Source of the DNA: Peteryoungia wuzhouensis
Lineage (GTDB): Bacteria > Pseudomonadota > Alphaproteobacteria > Rhizobiales > Rhizobiaceae
Direction: 5' to 3'
Assembly (NCBI RefSeq): GCF_003205195.1
Contig: NZ_QJRY01000003.1
Span: 310,001-374,000, forward strand
DNA length: 64,000 nt
Each line of letters starts with the position of its first letter. Position 1 is the stretch's first letter. Shown one piece after another: positions 10,341 to 22,509 of the stretch. The translations under genes and the position numbers were made by a program. The notes under the pieces were generated by a model, which was not told the origin of the DNA, did no database searches, and worked only from the letters and a program-made list of their open reading frames with translations.

Positions 10341-11693
10341 TCAGCGCGCGATGCCGGCAATGGCGCTGGCGAAGTCTTCCGCCTCGAAGGGTTCAAGGTC
10401 GTCGATGCCTTCGCCGACGCCGATGAAATAGACGGGCAGCTTATGCTTGGCCGCGATGGCAACCAGGATGCCGCCGCGCGCCGTGCCATCGAGCTTGGTC
10501 ATGATCAGGCCGTTGACGCCCGCCACATTGCGGAAGATCTCGACCTGCTGCAGGGCGTTCTGGCCTGTCGTTGCGTCGAGCGTCTGCAGCACGGTATGCG
10601 GCGCATCCGGATCGAGCTTGCCGAGAACGCGGACGATCTTTTCCAGTTCCGCCATCAGTTCCGCCTTGTTCTGCAGGCGGCCGGCGGTGTCGATGATCAG
10701 GACGTCGGCCTTGTCAGCCTTGGCCTTCTCGAAGGCTTCGTAGGCGAGGCCTGCGGCATCAGCGCCGAGTTTGGTACCGATAAAGGTGGAGCCGGTGCGG
10801 TCCGCCCAGATCTTCAGCTGCTCGATAGCCGCGGCACGGAAGGTGTCGCCTGCGGCGAGCATTACCTTTAGCCCCGAGCCCGAGAGCTTGGCGGCGAGTT
10901 TGCCGATGGTCGTCGTCTTGCCGGTGCCGTTCACACCGACGACGAGGATGACATGCGGCTTGTGGCTGAGATCGAGTGCCAGCGGTTTGGCGACCGGCTT
11001 CAGCACCTTGACGATCTCTGTCGCCATGATCTTGGTCACGTCCTCGCCGGTCACATCCTTGCCGTAGCGCTCGGAGGCCAGCGTGTCCGTGACGCGGAGT
11101 GCCGTTTCGACCCCGAGGTCGGCCTGGATCAGCAGGTCTTCCAGTTCTTCCAGCGTCTCATCGTCCAGCTTGCGCTTGGTGAAGAGCGCGGTGATCTGGC
11201 TCGTCAGCTGCGAGGAGGTGCGGAAGAGGCCAGCCTTCAGGCGCTGGAACCAGCTCAGCTTTTCCGCAGGCGCTGGGGCTTCGGGCTCCGGAGCTCTCGC
11301 CTCAGCCGCCGCGAAACCTTTGGGCAGAACGGGGACAATGGGCTCCGATGCTGAAGCCGAAACGGCCGCAGATTCACCTTCTGCTTCCGGCTCATTGGCT
11401 GACACTGCCTGAACTTCGGCCTTCTCTTCCTCGGCTTCTGCTTCGAGCACTTCGAGTGGCACCATGGAGAGATCTTCGGGAGAAAGATCATCCGCCGGCC
11501 CGCCGGCCGTTTCCATTTCTTCTGCGAGAACCGGATCTTCGGCCAAAGGCAAATCTTCGTCGCGACCCTTCGGCTCGCTTTCGGTCGAGATCGCAGCCTT
11601 TTCCTCGGCTGTCAGCTCCGCCGGCACTGCAGGCGTTTCTGCCGGCTTCTCCTTGCCGAAGGTGAAGACTTTCTTGATGAAGCCGAGGGCCAT
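10341..11693 (-). CDS. ftsY: Signal recognition particle receptor FtsY
   Basis: A 450-residue SRP-type GTPase that receives ribosome-SRP complexes at the inner membrane. Residues 1 to about 150 are an acidic, Glu/Ala/Pro-rich A domain. The N domain follows (WFQRLKAGLFRTSSQL), then the G domain with the P-loop GVNGTGKTTT, DTAGRLQNK and TKLDGTARGG. I choose the ATG at 11693 (MALGFIKKVF) over the upstream in-frame codon because the extra 17 residues are basic and unlike FtsY. Its partner ffh lies 8 kb away on the other strand. The mtaB stop is 20 bases upstream of this start. Confidence 0.96.
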   Translation of the reverse strand: MALGFIKKVFTFGKEKPAETPAVPAELTAEEKAAISTESEPKGRDEDLPLAEDPVLAEEMETAGGPADDLSPEDLSMVPLEVLEAEAEEEKAEVQAVSANEPEAEGESAAVSASASEPIVPVLPKGFAAAEARAPEPEAPAPAEKLSWFQRLKAGLFRTSSQLTSQITALFTKRKLDDETLEELEDLLIQADLGVETALRVTDTLASERYGKDVTGEDVTKIMATEIVKVLKPVAKPLALDLSHKPHVILVVGVNGTGKTTTIGKLAAKLSGSGLKVMLAAGDTFRAAAIEQLKIWADRTGSTFIGTKLGADAAGLAYEAFEKAKADKADVLIIDTAGRLQNKAELMAELEKIVRVLGKLDPDAPHTVLQTLDATTGQNALQQVEIFRNVAGVNGLIMTKLDGTARGGILVAIAAKHKLPVYFIGVGEGIDDLEPFEAEDFASAIAGIAR

Positions 11694-11712
11694 GGTCACT
11701 CTATTCCGTCTG

Positions 11713-13005
11713 TCAGGCAGCCGCGCTTGCCGCTGCCGATGCAATCGTCAGATGGCGGCCGGTGTGGCCGCCGATCGAGACCTCGACGAGGCTGCCGGCT
11801 TTCATGCCGGGCGCTGCGACGAGGGTGAAGTCTTCCGTATGCGCCATTTCGTTGCGCTCGACCAGCAGCTTCTGGCGGGTGCCGACATGCGAAGCCAGAT
11901 GCACAGCCTGCAATCTTTCGGCCACGGCCCGAAGCTCTGCGGCACGCGCCTTGACGAGCGCCCGGTCAAGCTGCGGCATGCGAGCCGCCGGGGTCCCTGG
12001 ACGCGGGCTGTAAGGGAATACATGCAGGTGCGCGATGCCGATTTCCTCGGCGAGGCGCGCCGAGTTTGCCGCCATCTCCTCGGTCTCCGTCGGGAAACCG
12101 GCGATCATATCGGCGCCAAAGGCAAAGCCGGGGCGCAGGCGCCGGACCTGTTCGGCAAAGGCAATCGCATCAGAACGCGAATGCCTTCGCTTCATGCGCT
12201 TCAGAATCATGTCGTCGCCGTGTTGCAACGACAGGTGCAGATGCGGCATGAAACGCGGCTCGTCAGCGATCAGGTCGAAGAGATGACTGTCCACCTCAAT
12301 GCTGTCGATCGAGGAGAGGCGAAGCCGCACAATCTCCGGCACCTGCTTCAAAAGCGTCTTGGCGAGAAGGCCAAGCGTCGGCGTGCCTGGGAGATCGGCG
12401 CCATAGCTCGTGGCGTCCACTCCGGTCAGCACCACTTCGCGATAACCGTTCTCGACAAGCTTGCGCGCTTGCTCAACGACGGCGCCCATGGGCACGGAGC
12501 GCGAATTGCCGCGGCCATAGGGAATGATGCAGAAGGTGCAGCGGTGGTCGCAGCCATTCTGCACCTGCAGGAAGCCGCGCACATGACCGTCGATATGCGC
12601 CACCATCTGCGGTGCTGTCTCGGTCACACTCATGATGTCGTTGACGGCGATTTTCTCTTCCGCCGATACGCCAAAATCCGGCAAGCGGCGATAGTGCTCG
12701 GCCTTCAGCTTCTCCTCGTTGCCAAGGACGGCGTCCACCTCAGGCATATCAGCGAAGTTTTGCGCTTCCGTCTGGGCAGCGCAGCCGGTGACGATGATAC
12801 GGGCTTCCGGGTTTTCCCGGCGCGCCCGGCGGATCGCCTGACGAGCCTGGCGTACGGCCTCTGAGGTGACCGCACAAGTGTTGACGAGGATCGCGTTGTC
12901 GAGGCCGGCCTTGGCGGCTTCGGCCTTCATGACCTCGGATTCATAGGTGTTCAGGCGACAGCCGAAGGTGATGACCTCGACGGCGCCTTGTCGCGCGGAG
13001 GTCAC
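11713..13005 (-). CDS. mtaB: tRNA t6A37 methylthiotransferase MtaB
   Basis: A 430-residue radical-SAM methylthiotransferase that converts t6A to ms2t6A at position 37 of ANN-decoding tRNAs. The N-terminal MTTase domain has three cysteines (Cys16, Cys44, Cys75) for one [4Fe-4S] cluster. The radical-SAM motif is GCDHRCTFC (Cys152, Cys156, Cys159), followed by PYGRG, and the C-terminal TRAM region is present. The [10 protein letters not shown] start marks the MtaB rather than the MiaB or RimO branch. The start codon overlaps the dapF stop by four bases. Confidence 0.93.
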   Translation of the reverse strand: MTSARQGAVEVITFGCRLNTYESEVMKAEAAKAGLDNAILVNTCAVTSEAVRQARQAIRRARRENPEARIIVTGCAAQTEAQNFADMPEVDAVLGNEEKLKAEHYRRLPDFGVSAEEKIAVNDIMSVTETAPQMVAHIDGHVRGFLQVQNGCDHRCTFCIIPYGRGNSRSVPMGAVVEQARKLVENGYREVVLTGVDATSYGADLPGTPTLGLLAKTLLKQVPEIVRLRLSSIDSIEVDSHLFDLIADEPRFMPHLHLSLQHGDDMILKRMKRRHSRSDAIAFAEQVRRLRPGFAFGADMIAGFPTETEEMAANSARLAEEIGIAHLHVFPYSPRPGTPAARMPQLDRALVKARAAELRAVAERLQAVHLASHVGTRQKLLVERNEMAHTEDFTLVAAPGMKAGSLVEVSIGGHTGRHLTIASAAASAAA

Positions 13006-13910
13006 AGGGTGGCGGCCTCTGCATCGGCGCTCACATCGCGCTGCCAGCTTCCGGTCACCGGATCAACCGTGCCGGACCACTCCCATTCCGCGGGGCCGGT
13101 CATGACGACCTTGTCGTCGGCGCGCCAGTCGATGGTCAGCGTGCCGCGATTGGGGCTCGACGCCACCGTGATCGTCACCTTGCGCTCGGTGCGACCGGTG
13201 CGCGCAGCAGAGACGCCGGCGGCGCAGGCAGCAGAGCCGCAGGCAAGCGTCAGACCGGCGCCGCGCTCCCAGGTGCGCGTGATCATCGTCGTCTTCGAGG
13301 TGACCTGGGCGAGCGTGATATTGGCCTTTTCCGGGAAGATCGGATGGTTTTCCAGGAGCGGACCGAAGCGTTCCAGGTCATAGGTCATCGGATCGCGATC
13401 GACCCAGAAGACGGCATGCGGATTGCCCATCGACATGGCCGAGGGCGAATGCAGGATCGGCGCGTCGATCGGCCCGATCTGCAGCTCGATGCGGCTGGTG
13501 TCGTGGAATTCTTCCGACAGCGGAATCTTGTCCCAGGCAAAGACCGGCTTGCCCATGTCGACGGAGATCGTGCCGTCCGGATGCTCGACGGCGTTCAGAA
13601 TGCCGGCAATGGTCTGAAAGGTGAAGCTCTTGCGGCCGGTTTCGGCGGCGAGCGCCTGCACCACGCAGCGCGTTCCGTTGCCGCAGGCCTGCGCCTTCGA
13701 GCCATCGCAATTCAGGATGTCGATATAGGCGTCGGTGCCGTCGACCCTGGGATCATGGATCGCCATGATCTGGTCGAAGGCGGTCGCCGGGTCGGCGGCA
13801 AGCGCGATGGCGGCAGCCGGCGTCACCCGGTCGGTGCGGCCGCGCATGTCGACGACCAGGATCTTGTTGCCAAGCCCGTTCATCCTCGCGAATTCGACCC
13901 GATCCGACAT
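13002..13910 (-). CDS. dapF: Diaminopimelate epimerase
   Basis: A 302-residue PLP-independent epimerase that converts LL- to meso-diaminopimelate for lysine and peptidoglycan synthesis. The two catalytic cysteines are visible: Cys76 in ACGNGTRC and the cysteine of [11 protein letters not shown] near residue 225. I choose the ATG at 13910 ([15 protein letters not shown]). The longer frame adds 27 residues that do not belong to the family. It is the first gene of the dapF-mtaB-ftsY-yciB run; the 87 bases between it and the thiE end should hold its promoter. Confidence 0.96.
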   Translation of the reverse strand: MSDRVEFARMNGLGNKILVVDMRGRTDRVTPAAAIALAADPATAFDQIMAIHDPRVDGTDAYIDILNCDGSKAQACGNGTRCVVQALAAETGRKSFTFQTIAGILNAVEHPDGTISVDMGKPVFAWDKIPLSEEFHDTSRIELQIGPIDAPILHSPSAMSMGNPHAVFWVDRDPMTYDLERFGPLLENHPIFPEKANITLAQVTSKTTMITRTWERGAGLTLACGSAACAAGVSAARTGRTERKVTITVASSPNRGTLTIDWRADDKVVMTGPAEWEWSGTVDPVTGSWQRDVSADAEAATL

Positions 13911-13997
13911 CGTCACTCCAGAAAGCTGCATTTTCAGCCTATATGGCGGAAATGCAGCCGAATTACCAGTGGAGCGACCAAAACCGCGCATGCATGG

Positions 13998-14603
13998 TCA
14001 ACGCCATGGTTCGGTCACTTCAAGCCATTCCCGGGTTCGCGCCTCAGGATCGGCATTGAGCGTGATGTCGGTGACCACCGCGGCGCTGTCAGCACCTGCT
14101 GCAAAGACACCAGGCAGACGGTCGGGGCGGAGGCCGCCGATCGCGACCAGGGGCAGGGGGCAGATCTTTTCCTTCCACACTGTCAGTCGTTCCAGGCCCT
14201 GCGGCGCCCAGGGCATTTTTTTCAGGATCGTCGGATAGACCGGGCCGAGGGCAACATAGTCAGGTTTGGCGGCCAACGCCGTTTCGAGTTCGGCCTCGTC
14301 ATGGGTCGAGAGGCCAAGCTTGAGGCCCGCGCTGCGGATGGCTGCGAGGTCTGCCGTCGCCAGATCCTCCTGTCCCAGATGCACGAAGTCGCAGGCCTCG
14401 TCGATGGCGATCTGCCAGAAGTCGTTGACGATGAGCTGGCAGCCATGATCGGCACTGCATTGCCGGGCGCGTCGAATATGCTGGCGAAGCACGCTTTCCT
14501 CGGCGTCCTTCATCCGCAGCTGCACCAGCTTGACCCCCAGCGGCACAAGCCGTTCGATCCAGTCGGCGCTGTCGACGATCAGGTAGAAGGGATCGAGCTT
14601 CAT
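13998..14603 (-). CDS. thiE: Thiamin phosphate synthase
   Basis: A 201-residue TIM-barrel enzyme that joins HMP pyrophosphate and the thiazole phosphate to make thiamin phosphate. Family features are LVQLRMKD near residue 30, the HLGQEDL loop, ALGPVYPT near residue 120 and the IGGLRPDRL phosphate-binding segment. It is the last gene of thiCOSGE and overlaps thiG by four bases. At 201 residues it is slightly shorter than the E. coli enzyme. Confidence 0.9.
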   Translation of the reverse strand: MKLDPFYLIVDSADWIERLVPLGVKLVQLRMKDAEESVLRQHIRRARQCSADHGCQLIVNDFWQIAIDEACDFVHLGQEDLATADLAAIRSAGLKLGLSTHDEAELETALAAKPDYVALGPVYPTILKKMPWAPQGLERLTVWKEKICPLPLVAIGGLRPDRLPGVFAAGADSAAVVTDITLNADPEARTREWLEVTEPWR

Positions 14604-15376
14604 GCGAAGACGCCCTTTCCGATGACGGGTGTTGACGGCACGGCCATGTCGCGCGGCTCCAGCATGCCGGCTTGATGGGCGATCTGTCCTGCCTCGATCG
14701 CCTTGGCAAAGGCCTCGGCCATATCAGCCGGATCACCCGCGCTGGCGACGGCGGTGTTGAGCAGCACGGCGTCATAGCCGAGTTCCATCACTTCAGTCGC
14801 ATGGGACGGGCGACCGATGCCCGCATCGACGATCAGTGGCACGTCGGGGAATTCCGCCCGCATGGATCTGAGCCCCGGCAGATTCTGCGGCCCCATTGCG
14901 CTGCCGATCGGGGCGCACCAGGGCATCAGCACGCGGCATCCGGCGGCAAGCAGCTTTTCCCCGACCACCAGATCGTCTGTGGTATAGGGGAAGACCTCGA
15001 AGCCTTCGGTCACAAGGATCTTTGCCGCTTCCACCAGTTCGAAAACGTCGGGCTGCAGCGTGTCGTGATGGCCGATCACCTCGAGCTTGATCCAGGTGGT
15101 GCCAAAGACCTCGCGTGCCATCTTCGCCGTCAGCACCGCCTCGCGGGCGCTGTGGCAGCCGGCGGTGTTGGGCAGGACGTGAACGCCGAGATCGCGGATC
15201 AGCTGGAAGAAGGCGCCGCCCGCCTTGCCGCCCGCGGTTTCTCGGCGCAGCGAGACGGTGACGATCTCGGTCTTCGAGCGCCGCACGGCCTCCGCCAGGA
15301 TTGCGGGCGAGGGGTAGCGCGCGGTGCCGAGCAAGAGGCGTGAGGAGACGGTCTTGCCATAGAGTTCCAGGGCCAT
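14600..15376 (-). CDS. thiG: Thiazole synthase
   Basis: A 258-residue thiazole synthase that condenses deoxyxylulose phosphate, dehydroglycine (from ThiO) and ThiS thiocarboxylate. The Schiff-base lysine is Lys97 in [10 protein letters not shown]. Other family landmarks are [33 protein letters not shown] and [11 protein letters not shown]. It begins one base after the thiS stop codon, consistent with coupled synthesis of the enzyme and its sulfur carrier. Confidence 0.96.
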   Translation of the reverse strand: MALELYGKTVSSRLLLGTARYPSPAILAEAVRRSKTEIVTVSLRRETAGGKAGGAFFQLIRDLGVHVLPNTAGCHSAREAVLTAKMAREVFGTTWIKLEVIGHHDTLQPDVFELVEAAKILVTEGFEVFPYTTDDLVVGEKLLAAGCRVLMPWCAPIGSAMGPQNLPGLRSMRAEFPDVPLIVDAGIGRPSHATEVMELGYDAVLLNTAVASAGDPADMAEAFAKAIEAGQIAHQAGMLEPRDMAVPSTPVIGKGVFA

Positions 15377-15377
15377 C

Positions 15378-15571
15378 TCAGCCTCCCTGCATGGGCGAAA
15401 GGATCTCGATCCGGTCGCCCTCCTTCAAGGGATGGGCGGCGCGCTCCTCGCGGTGCACTAGGTCGCCATTGACGGCGGTGGCCAGCCAGTCGCCCTCATA
15501 GTCGAGCTTGGCGAGCAGATCGGCGAGATTGCCGGCATCGAGCTCCAGGGTTTCTCCGTTGACGGTGAGCT

Positions 15572-15575
<4 letters not shown>
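15378..15575 (-). CDS. thiS: Sulfur carrier protein ThiS
   Basis: A 65-residue ubiquitin-like protein that starts [12 protein letters not shown] and ends in the diagnostic Gly-Gly (SPMQGG). The terminal glycine is adenylated and thiocarboxylated to donate sulfur for the thiazole ring. The N-terminal ATG overlaps the thiO stop by four bases. No thiF-type adenylating gene is in the operon, so that function must be supplied elsewhere. Confidence 0.93.
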
Positions 15576-18429
<2,854 letters not shown>

Positions 18430-18495
18430 TCAGCCGGAATGATGGAAAGACGCCACGGGATTCGGGTGTTCGAATCGTCGTTTTTGCAGCGCTCG

Positions 18496-18598
18496 CACCG
18501 TCCCTACGCCAGTATGAACTGGATCAGGTTCAACGGGTCACCGCGCTGCCATTGTGGCGTAGCGATATCTCAGCCCCTTGTCGGGACACCCCTGGTGA
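18496..18598 (-). promoter_or_regulatory. TPP riboswitch (THI element) of the thiCOSGE operon
   Basis: On the minus strand the conserved blocks appear in order: ACCAGGGGTG, GGGGCTGAGA, ACCCGTTGAACCTGATC, then CAGTTCATACTGGCGTAGGGA. The CTGAGA and ACCTGATC cores are the pyrimidine- and pyrophosphate-sensing parts. A roughly 29-base insert between CTGAGA and ACCCGTT forms an extra helix (CGCTacGCCA / TGGCAGCG), an optional P3a extension. Thiamin pyrophosphate binding would lower thiC expression. Confidence 0.95.
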
Positions 18599-18650
18599 AT
18601 GCGTGAAGTGTGGTCAAAAGCGTGGTCGCTGTCAACGCGGAACGTGACGC

Positions 18651-19736
18651 TCAGGCAATCGCACGCGGAACCTCGAACTGTTGGCCGGGTCTCAAGCCCT
18701 TGAAGCGCTCGGTTCCGACGCCTGCCGAGGACATAGCCGCTACAAGCGCCTTCGGCGGATCATCAATGCCTTCATTGGTCAGCTGGAAGGTGCCGAAGTG
18801 GTGGCCGATGCCGAAAGCCGCACCGCTCAAACCGAAGCCTGCGATCGCTTCCTCCGGGTTCTGGTGCTGCGCCTTCATGAACCAGCGCGGCTCGTAGGCA
18901 CCGATCGGCATGATGGCGAGCCTGATGTCGCCATGCGTCTCGCGAATCTCGCGATAGTGGATTCCGTCCGCAAAACCGGTATCGCCGATATGGTAGATCT
19001 TGCCGCCTGGCGTTTCCAGGACGAAGGCCGCCCAGAGCGCCATCCGCCGGTCGCCCATGCCGCGCGCCGACCAGTGGTGACAGGGCTCGCAATGGATAAT
19101 GACGTCATTGCCAATCTCGATCCGGTCACCCCAATCCATGACGCTTGCCTCCATCTGAGGCACATCGCTGCGGATGATCGTGTCGTTGCCGAGGGGCGTG
19201 ACGAGGCGCGGGCTGTCCCGCTCGATCAGACGTTTCAGGGTCGCGATGTCGAGGTGGTCGTAGTGATTGTGCGTCACGATCACGATGTCGATCTTCGGCA
19301 AATCGTCGAAGGCAACGCCGGGTGGATTGTTGCGTTTCGGCCCGGCAAAGGAGACCGGGCTTGCGCGTTCCGACCAGACCGGATCGGTCAGGATGTTGAG
19401 GCCCGCCGTCTGGATGAGCAGGGTCGCATGGCCGACCATGGTGACAACAAGCCGGCTCCCTTCGACGCGCGGTTCCGGCTTGGTCGTGACGAAATTCGCT
19501 GTCGCCACCGCCTTGGGCCAGTCGATCTTGCCCCCACCGAATTGCCAGCGGAGCAGATCGGTGAAGCCGCGGGGCTCTTCCCCACCCGGGTTGAAGAACA
19601 CCTTGCCGTCGAAATGATCCGAGAGGGGACCAGAATAGTAGCGATTGCCCGCCTGCGCTTCGCGCATGCCGAGACCTCCCAGCGTTGCGGCAACGAGCCC
19701 GAAGCCCGACCATTTGAGAAAGCTGCGTCTGTTCAT
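18651..19736 (-). CDS. Tat-exported MBL-fold metallohydrolase (NAPE-PLD/UlaG-like)
   Basis: A 361-residue protein. The N-terminus MNRRSFLKWSGFG is a twin-arginine motif followed by a hydrophobic stretch and an AQA cleavage site near residue 29, so it is probably exported folded. The catalytic domain has the metallo-beta-lactamase motif THNHYDH (His156, His158, Asp160, His161), later histidines in HCEPCHHWSARG and the metal-ligand Asp in HIGDTGFADG. The WSARGMGDRRMALW segment resembles bacterial relatives of N-acyl-phosphatidylethanolamine phospholipase D. The substrate is unknown; a lipid phosphodiester is only a guess. It diverges from ffh. Confidence 0.82.
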   Translation of the reverse strand: MNRRSFLKWSGFGLVAATLGGLGMREAQAGNRYYSGPLSDHFDGKVFFNPGGEEPRGFTDLLRWQFGGGKIDWPKAVATANFVTTKPEPRVEGSRLVVTMVGHATLLIQTAGLNILTDPVWSERASPVSFAGPKRNNPPGVAFDDLPKIDIVIVTHNHYDHLDIATLKRLIERDSPRLVTPLGNDTIIRSDVPQMEASVMDWGDRIEIGNDVIIHCEPCHHWSARGMGDRRMALWAAFVLETPGGKIYHIGDTGFADGIHYREIRETHGDIRLAIMPIGAYEPRWFMKAQHQNPEEAIAGFGLSGAAFGIGHHFGTFQLTNEGIDDPPKALVAAMSSAGVGTERFKGLRPGQQFEVPRAIA

Positions 19737-19828
19737 GGCTTACCCATATGTGGTTTCGTCAATTCTACGACAATAGGCCTGTTGCAGATCGCCAAACGGG
19801 CTCGGAATGCCGCAAAATCGGGAGTTCG

Positions 19829-19857
19829 CTTGACTTCCAGACTGTTTTCCTGTTTAT
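19829..19857 (+). promoter_or_regulatory. Rhizobial sigma-70-type promoter upstream of ffh
   Basis: CTTGAC (19829-19834), a 17-base spacer and GTTTAT (19852-19857) match the rhizobial CTTGAC-N17-CTATAT pattern at 10 of 12 positions. It could drive ffh or a short leader RNA that ends at the terminator-like hairpin at 19938-19972. Confidence 0.5.
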
Positions 19858-19937
19858 CCGCCGCAATCTGCGAAGAGACGAGTACTCCGAGCCGCCGACC
19901 GGGACCCGAAAAGGTGTAAAGAGATCCCGGAGGTCAA

Positions 19938-19972
19938 CACCCGACAGCGCGATGCGCCCTCGGGTGCTTTTT
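19938..19972 (+). terminator. Terminator-like hairpin in the ffh leader
   Basis: CACCCGA (19938-19944) pairs with TCGGGTG (19960-19966) and is followed by CTTTTT. It lies about 72 bases before the ffh start and about 80 bases after the promoter candidate. It may end a short RNA or act as an attenuator. An upstream hairpin is formed by CCGGGA and TCCCGG around 19900-19930. Confidence 0.5.
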
Positions 19973-20044
19973 GGCTTTGCGTCTTGTTTTCCGCGTGGAG
20001 AAGACCGAGGTTTGGGTTTCCCCTGACCATGCAAGGAAGAGCCG

Positions 20045-21613
20045 ATGTTTGAGAACCTCCAGGACCGACTTGGATCCATTCTGAATGGACTGACCGGCCG
20101 TGGCGCACTGTCCGAGGCGGATGTCTCGGCCGCTCTGCGCGAGGTCCGTCGTGCCCTTCTCGAAGCTGACGTCGCTCTCGAAGTGGTCCGCGCCTTCACC
20201 GAAAAGGTCCGCGAAAAGGCTGTCGGTGCGGCGGTTCTGAAGTCGATCAAGCCCGGGCAGATGGTCGTCAAGATCGTCCATGACGAACTGGTCGAGATGC
20301 TCGGCACGGAAGGTGTCTCCATCGACCTCAATGCCGCAGCCCCCGTCGTCATCATGATGGTCGGCCTGCAGGGTTCGGGTAAGACGACCACCACCGGCAA
20401 GATCGCCAAGCGCCTGACGGATCGCGAGAAGAAGAAGGTCCTGATGGCCTCGCTCGACACGCGTCGTCCGGCCGCCCAGGAACAGCTTCGCCAGCTTGGC
20501 GTGCAGACCGGCGTCGACACGCTGCCTGTTATTGCCGGCCAGTCTCCGACCGATATCGCCAGCCGCGCCGTTCAGGCCGCGAAGCTCGGCGGTCATGACA
20601 TCGTCATTCTCGATACCGCCGGCCGTACGCATATCGACGAGCCGCTGATGATCGAGATGGCCGAGATCAAGGCCCGCTCCAAGCCACATGAAATCCTGCT
20701 CGTTGCCGACTCGTTGACCGGCCAGGACGCCGTCAATCTCGCGCGCAACTTCGACGAACGCGTCGGCATCACCGGTCTCGTGCTGACCCGCATGGACGGC
20801 GATGGCCGCGGCGGTGCAGCCCTGTCGATGCGTGCCGTCACCGGCAAGCCGATCAAGCTGATCGGCGTCGGCGAAAAGATGACGGAACTCGACGAGTTCC
20901 ATCCCCGCCGTATCGCCGACCGTATCCTCGGCATGGGCGATATCGTCTCGCTGGTCGAAAAGGCCGCCGAAAATATCGATGCCGAAAAAGCCCGCGCCAT
21001 GGCCGAGAAGATGGCCAAGGGCAAGTTCGACCTCAACGACCTCGCCGAGCAGATCAAGCAGATGCAGGCCATGGGCGGCATGGGCGGGATCATGGGCATG
21101 ATGCCGGGCATGGCCGGCATGAAGGACAAGATTTCCGCCGCCGGGCTCGATGACAAGGTCTTCAAGCGCCAGCTCGCAATCATCTCCTCAATGACCAAGG
21201 CCGAACGCGCCAATCCCGATATCCTCAAGCACTCCCGCAAAAAGCGCATTGCGAGCGGCTCCGGCACGGATGCTTCCGACATCAACAAGCTGCTCAAGAT
21301 GCATCGCCAGATGGCCGACATGATGAAGGCCATGGGCGGCAAGAAGGGCGGCGGCATGATGAAGCAGATGTTGGGCGGCCTTGCCTCCAAGATGGGCCTC
21401 GGTGGAATGGGCGGCGGAATGGGCATGCCGGATCTGTCGAAGATGGACCCGAAGCAGCTCGAGGCGCTCGCCAAGCAGGCGGAAGCAGCCGGCATCAAGC
21501 CCGGCGGTCTGCCGGGTCTCGGCGGCGGTCTGCCTGGCTTGGGTGCACCGAAGCTTCCCGGCCTCGGTGGTGGCGGCTTCCCCGGTCTTCCCGGCCTGCC
21601 GAAGAAGAAGTGA
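20045..21613 (+). CDS. ffh: Signal recognition particle protein Ffh
   Basis: A 522-residue SRP54-type GTPase that binds 4.5S RNA and signal sequences and docks on FtsY. The N domain (residues 1 to about 95) is followed by the G domain with P-loop GLQGSGKT (107-114), DTAGRTHID and TRMDGDGRGGA. A methionine-rich M domain (QMQAMGGMGG onward) follows. The C-terminus is a Gly/Pro/Leu repeat tail that ends in lysines. It is somewhat longer than E. coli Ffh because of this tail. The ATG at 20045 has GGAAGAG just upstream. Confidence 0.97.
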   Translation: MFENLQDRLGSILNGLTGRGALSEADVSAALREVRRALLEADVALEVVRAFTEKVREKAVGAAVLKSIKPGQMVVKIVHDELVEMLGTEGVSIDLNAAAPVVIMMVGLQGSGKTTTTGKIAKRLTDREKKKVLMASLDTRRPAAQEQLRQLGVQTGVDTLPVIAGQSPTDIASRAVQAAKLGGHDIVILDTAGRTHIDEPLMIEMAEIKARSKPHEILLVADSLTGQDAVNLARNFDERVGITGLVLTRMDGDGRGGAALSMRAVTGKPIKLIGVGEKMTELDEFHPRRIADRILGMGDIVSLVEKAAENIDAEKARAMAEKMAKGKFDLNDLAEQIKQMQAMGGMGGIMGMMPGMAGMKDKISAAGLDDKVFKRQLAIISSMTKAERANPDILKHSRKKRIASGSGTDASDINKLLKMHRQMADMMKAMGGKKGGGMMKQMLGGLASKMGLGGMGGGMGMPDLSKMDPKQLEALAKQAEAAGIKPGGLPGLGGGLPGLGAPKLPGLGGGGFPGLPGLPKKK

Positions 21614-21624
21614 GGAGAGCTTTG

Positions 21625-21945
21625 ATGATCGATCCCACCGTCAAGGAACAGCTTTCCGGCTATCGCCAGTCGATCGACAACATCGACGCGGCGCTGGTTC
21701 ACATGCTGGCTGAACGTTTCCGCTGCACCAAGGCAGTCGGTGTGCTGAAGGCCACCCACGAATTGCCGCCGGCCGACCCGGCGCGTGAAGAATACCAGAT
21801 CGCCCGCCTGCGCCGCCTGGCCCAGGATGCGCATCTGGATCCGGATTTCGCCGAGAAGTTTCTGAACTTCATCATCACCGAAGTCATCCGGCATCATGAA
21901 GCCATTGCCGCCGAACATGGCGGTGCAACCGAAAAGACCGCCTGA
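21625..21945 (+). CDS. Chorismate mutase, AroQ class
   Basis: A 106-residue all-helical chorismate mutase of the PheA/AroQ type. It converts chorismate to prephenate for phenylalanine and tyrosine synthesis. Recognisable features are the first helix SIDNIDAALVHMLAERFRCTKAVGVLKA, quoted here only as landmarks SIDNIDAAL and AERFRCTKAVG, and the C-terminal FLNFIITEVIRHHE helix. A GTG in the same frame at 21610 overlaps the ffh stop. The ATG at 21625 is preferred because GAGGAG lies 7 to 10 bases ahead. It belongs to the ffh-rpsP run. Confidence 0.88.
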   Translation: MIDPTVKEQLSGYRQSIDNIDAALVHMLAERFRCTKAVGVLKATHELPPADPAREEYQIARLRRLAQDAHLDPDFAEKFLNFIITEVIRHHEAIAAEHGGATEKTA

Positions 21946-22011
21946 CGGCGGCCTCAACAAGAAAACGGGCATGCTTCGGCGGCCCTTATGACAAACCAAG
22001 GAGTTAAGTGC

Positions 22012-22386
22012 ATGTCCCTGAAGATTCGTCTCGCCCGCGGTGGTTCCAAGAAGCGTCCTTACTACCAGATCGTTGTTGCCGACGCCCGCTCGCCGCGCGA
22101 CGGCCGTTTTCTCGAGAAGGTTGGTTCCTGGAACCCGATGCTCGGCAAGGACAACGAAAAGCGCGTTGAACTGAACGCTGACCTGATCAAGGAATGGATC
22201 GCCAAGGGCGCCCAGCCGACCGACCGCGTTCTGCGCTTCCTCGCTGAAGCCGGTCTGGCCGAGCGCGCAGTTCGCAGCAACCCGGACAAGGCAAAGCCGG
22301 GCAAGAAGGCTCAGGAACGCGCCGCTGAAAAGGCTCAGAAGATTGCTGACGCCGCTGCCGCTGCTGCCGAAGCCGCTGCAGAATAA
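22012..22386 (+). CDS. rpsP: 30S ribosomal protein S16
   Basis: A 124-residue S16. The conserved core begins [18 protein letters not shown] and includes [13 protein letters not shown] and [12 protein letters not shown]. Residues after about 85 form a Lys/Ala/Glu-rich tail that ends in alanines and one Glu, some 40 residues beyond the E. coli protein. The ATG at 22012 has the strong AAGGAG ribosome-binding site; the in-frame upstream start at 21988 would add eight unrelated residues. A strong terminator follows. Confidence 0.97.
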   Translation: MSLKIRLARGGSKKRPYYQIVVADARSPRDGRFLEKVGSWNPMLGKDNEKRVELNADLIKEWIAKGAQPTDRVLRFLAEAGLAERAVRSNPDKAKPGKKAQERAAEKAQKIADAAAAAAEAAAE

Positions 22387-22407
22387 GCGATCTTAGATCG
22401 TTTCAGG

Positions 22408-22437
22408 CGGGCGGTGGGCCTCCCACCGCCCGTTTTT
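22408..22437 (+). terminator. Rho-independent terminator after rpsP
   Basis: CGGGCGGTGGG, a CCT loop and CCCACCGCCCG form a perfect 11-bp stem followed by TTTTT. It lies between rpsP and rimM, so rimM and trmD need read-through or a separate promoter. Confidence 0.9.
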
Positions 22438-22509
22438 GCGTTTTCTTTCCCCCACGTTCCGCCTAAAAGGGTGAAGCAACGAGAACTTGTTTCAGGACTG
22501 CATATCGCC

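Noticed and set aside
19864..19972. 4.5S (SRP) RNA gene upstream of ffh
   Set aside because: The segment lacks the GGAAGGAAGCAG-type apical motif expected of SRP RNA, so I kept only the neutral call of a candidate short transcript.
20593..21999. A 468-codon minus-strand frame opposite ffh
   Set aside because: Antisense to a clear SRP54 GTPase; its proline-rich translation only mirrors the Gly-rich tail of Ffh.
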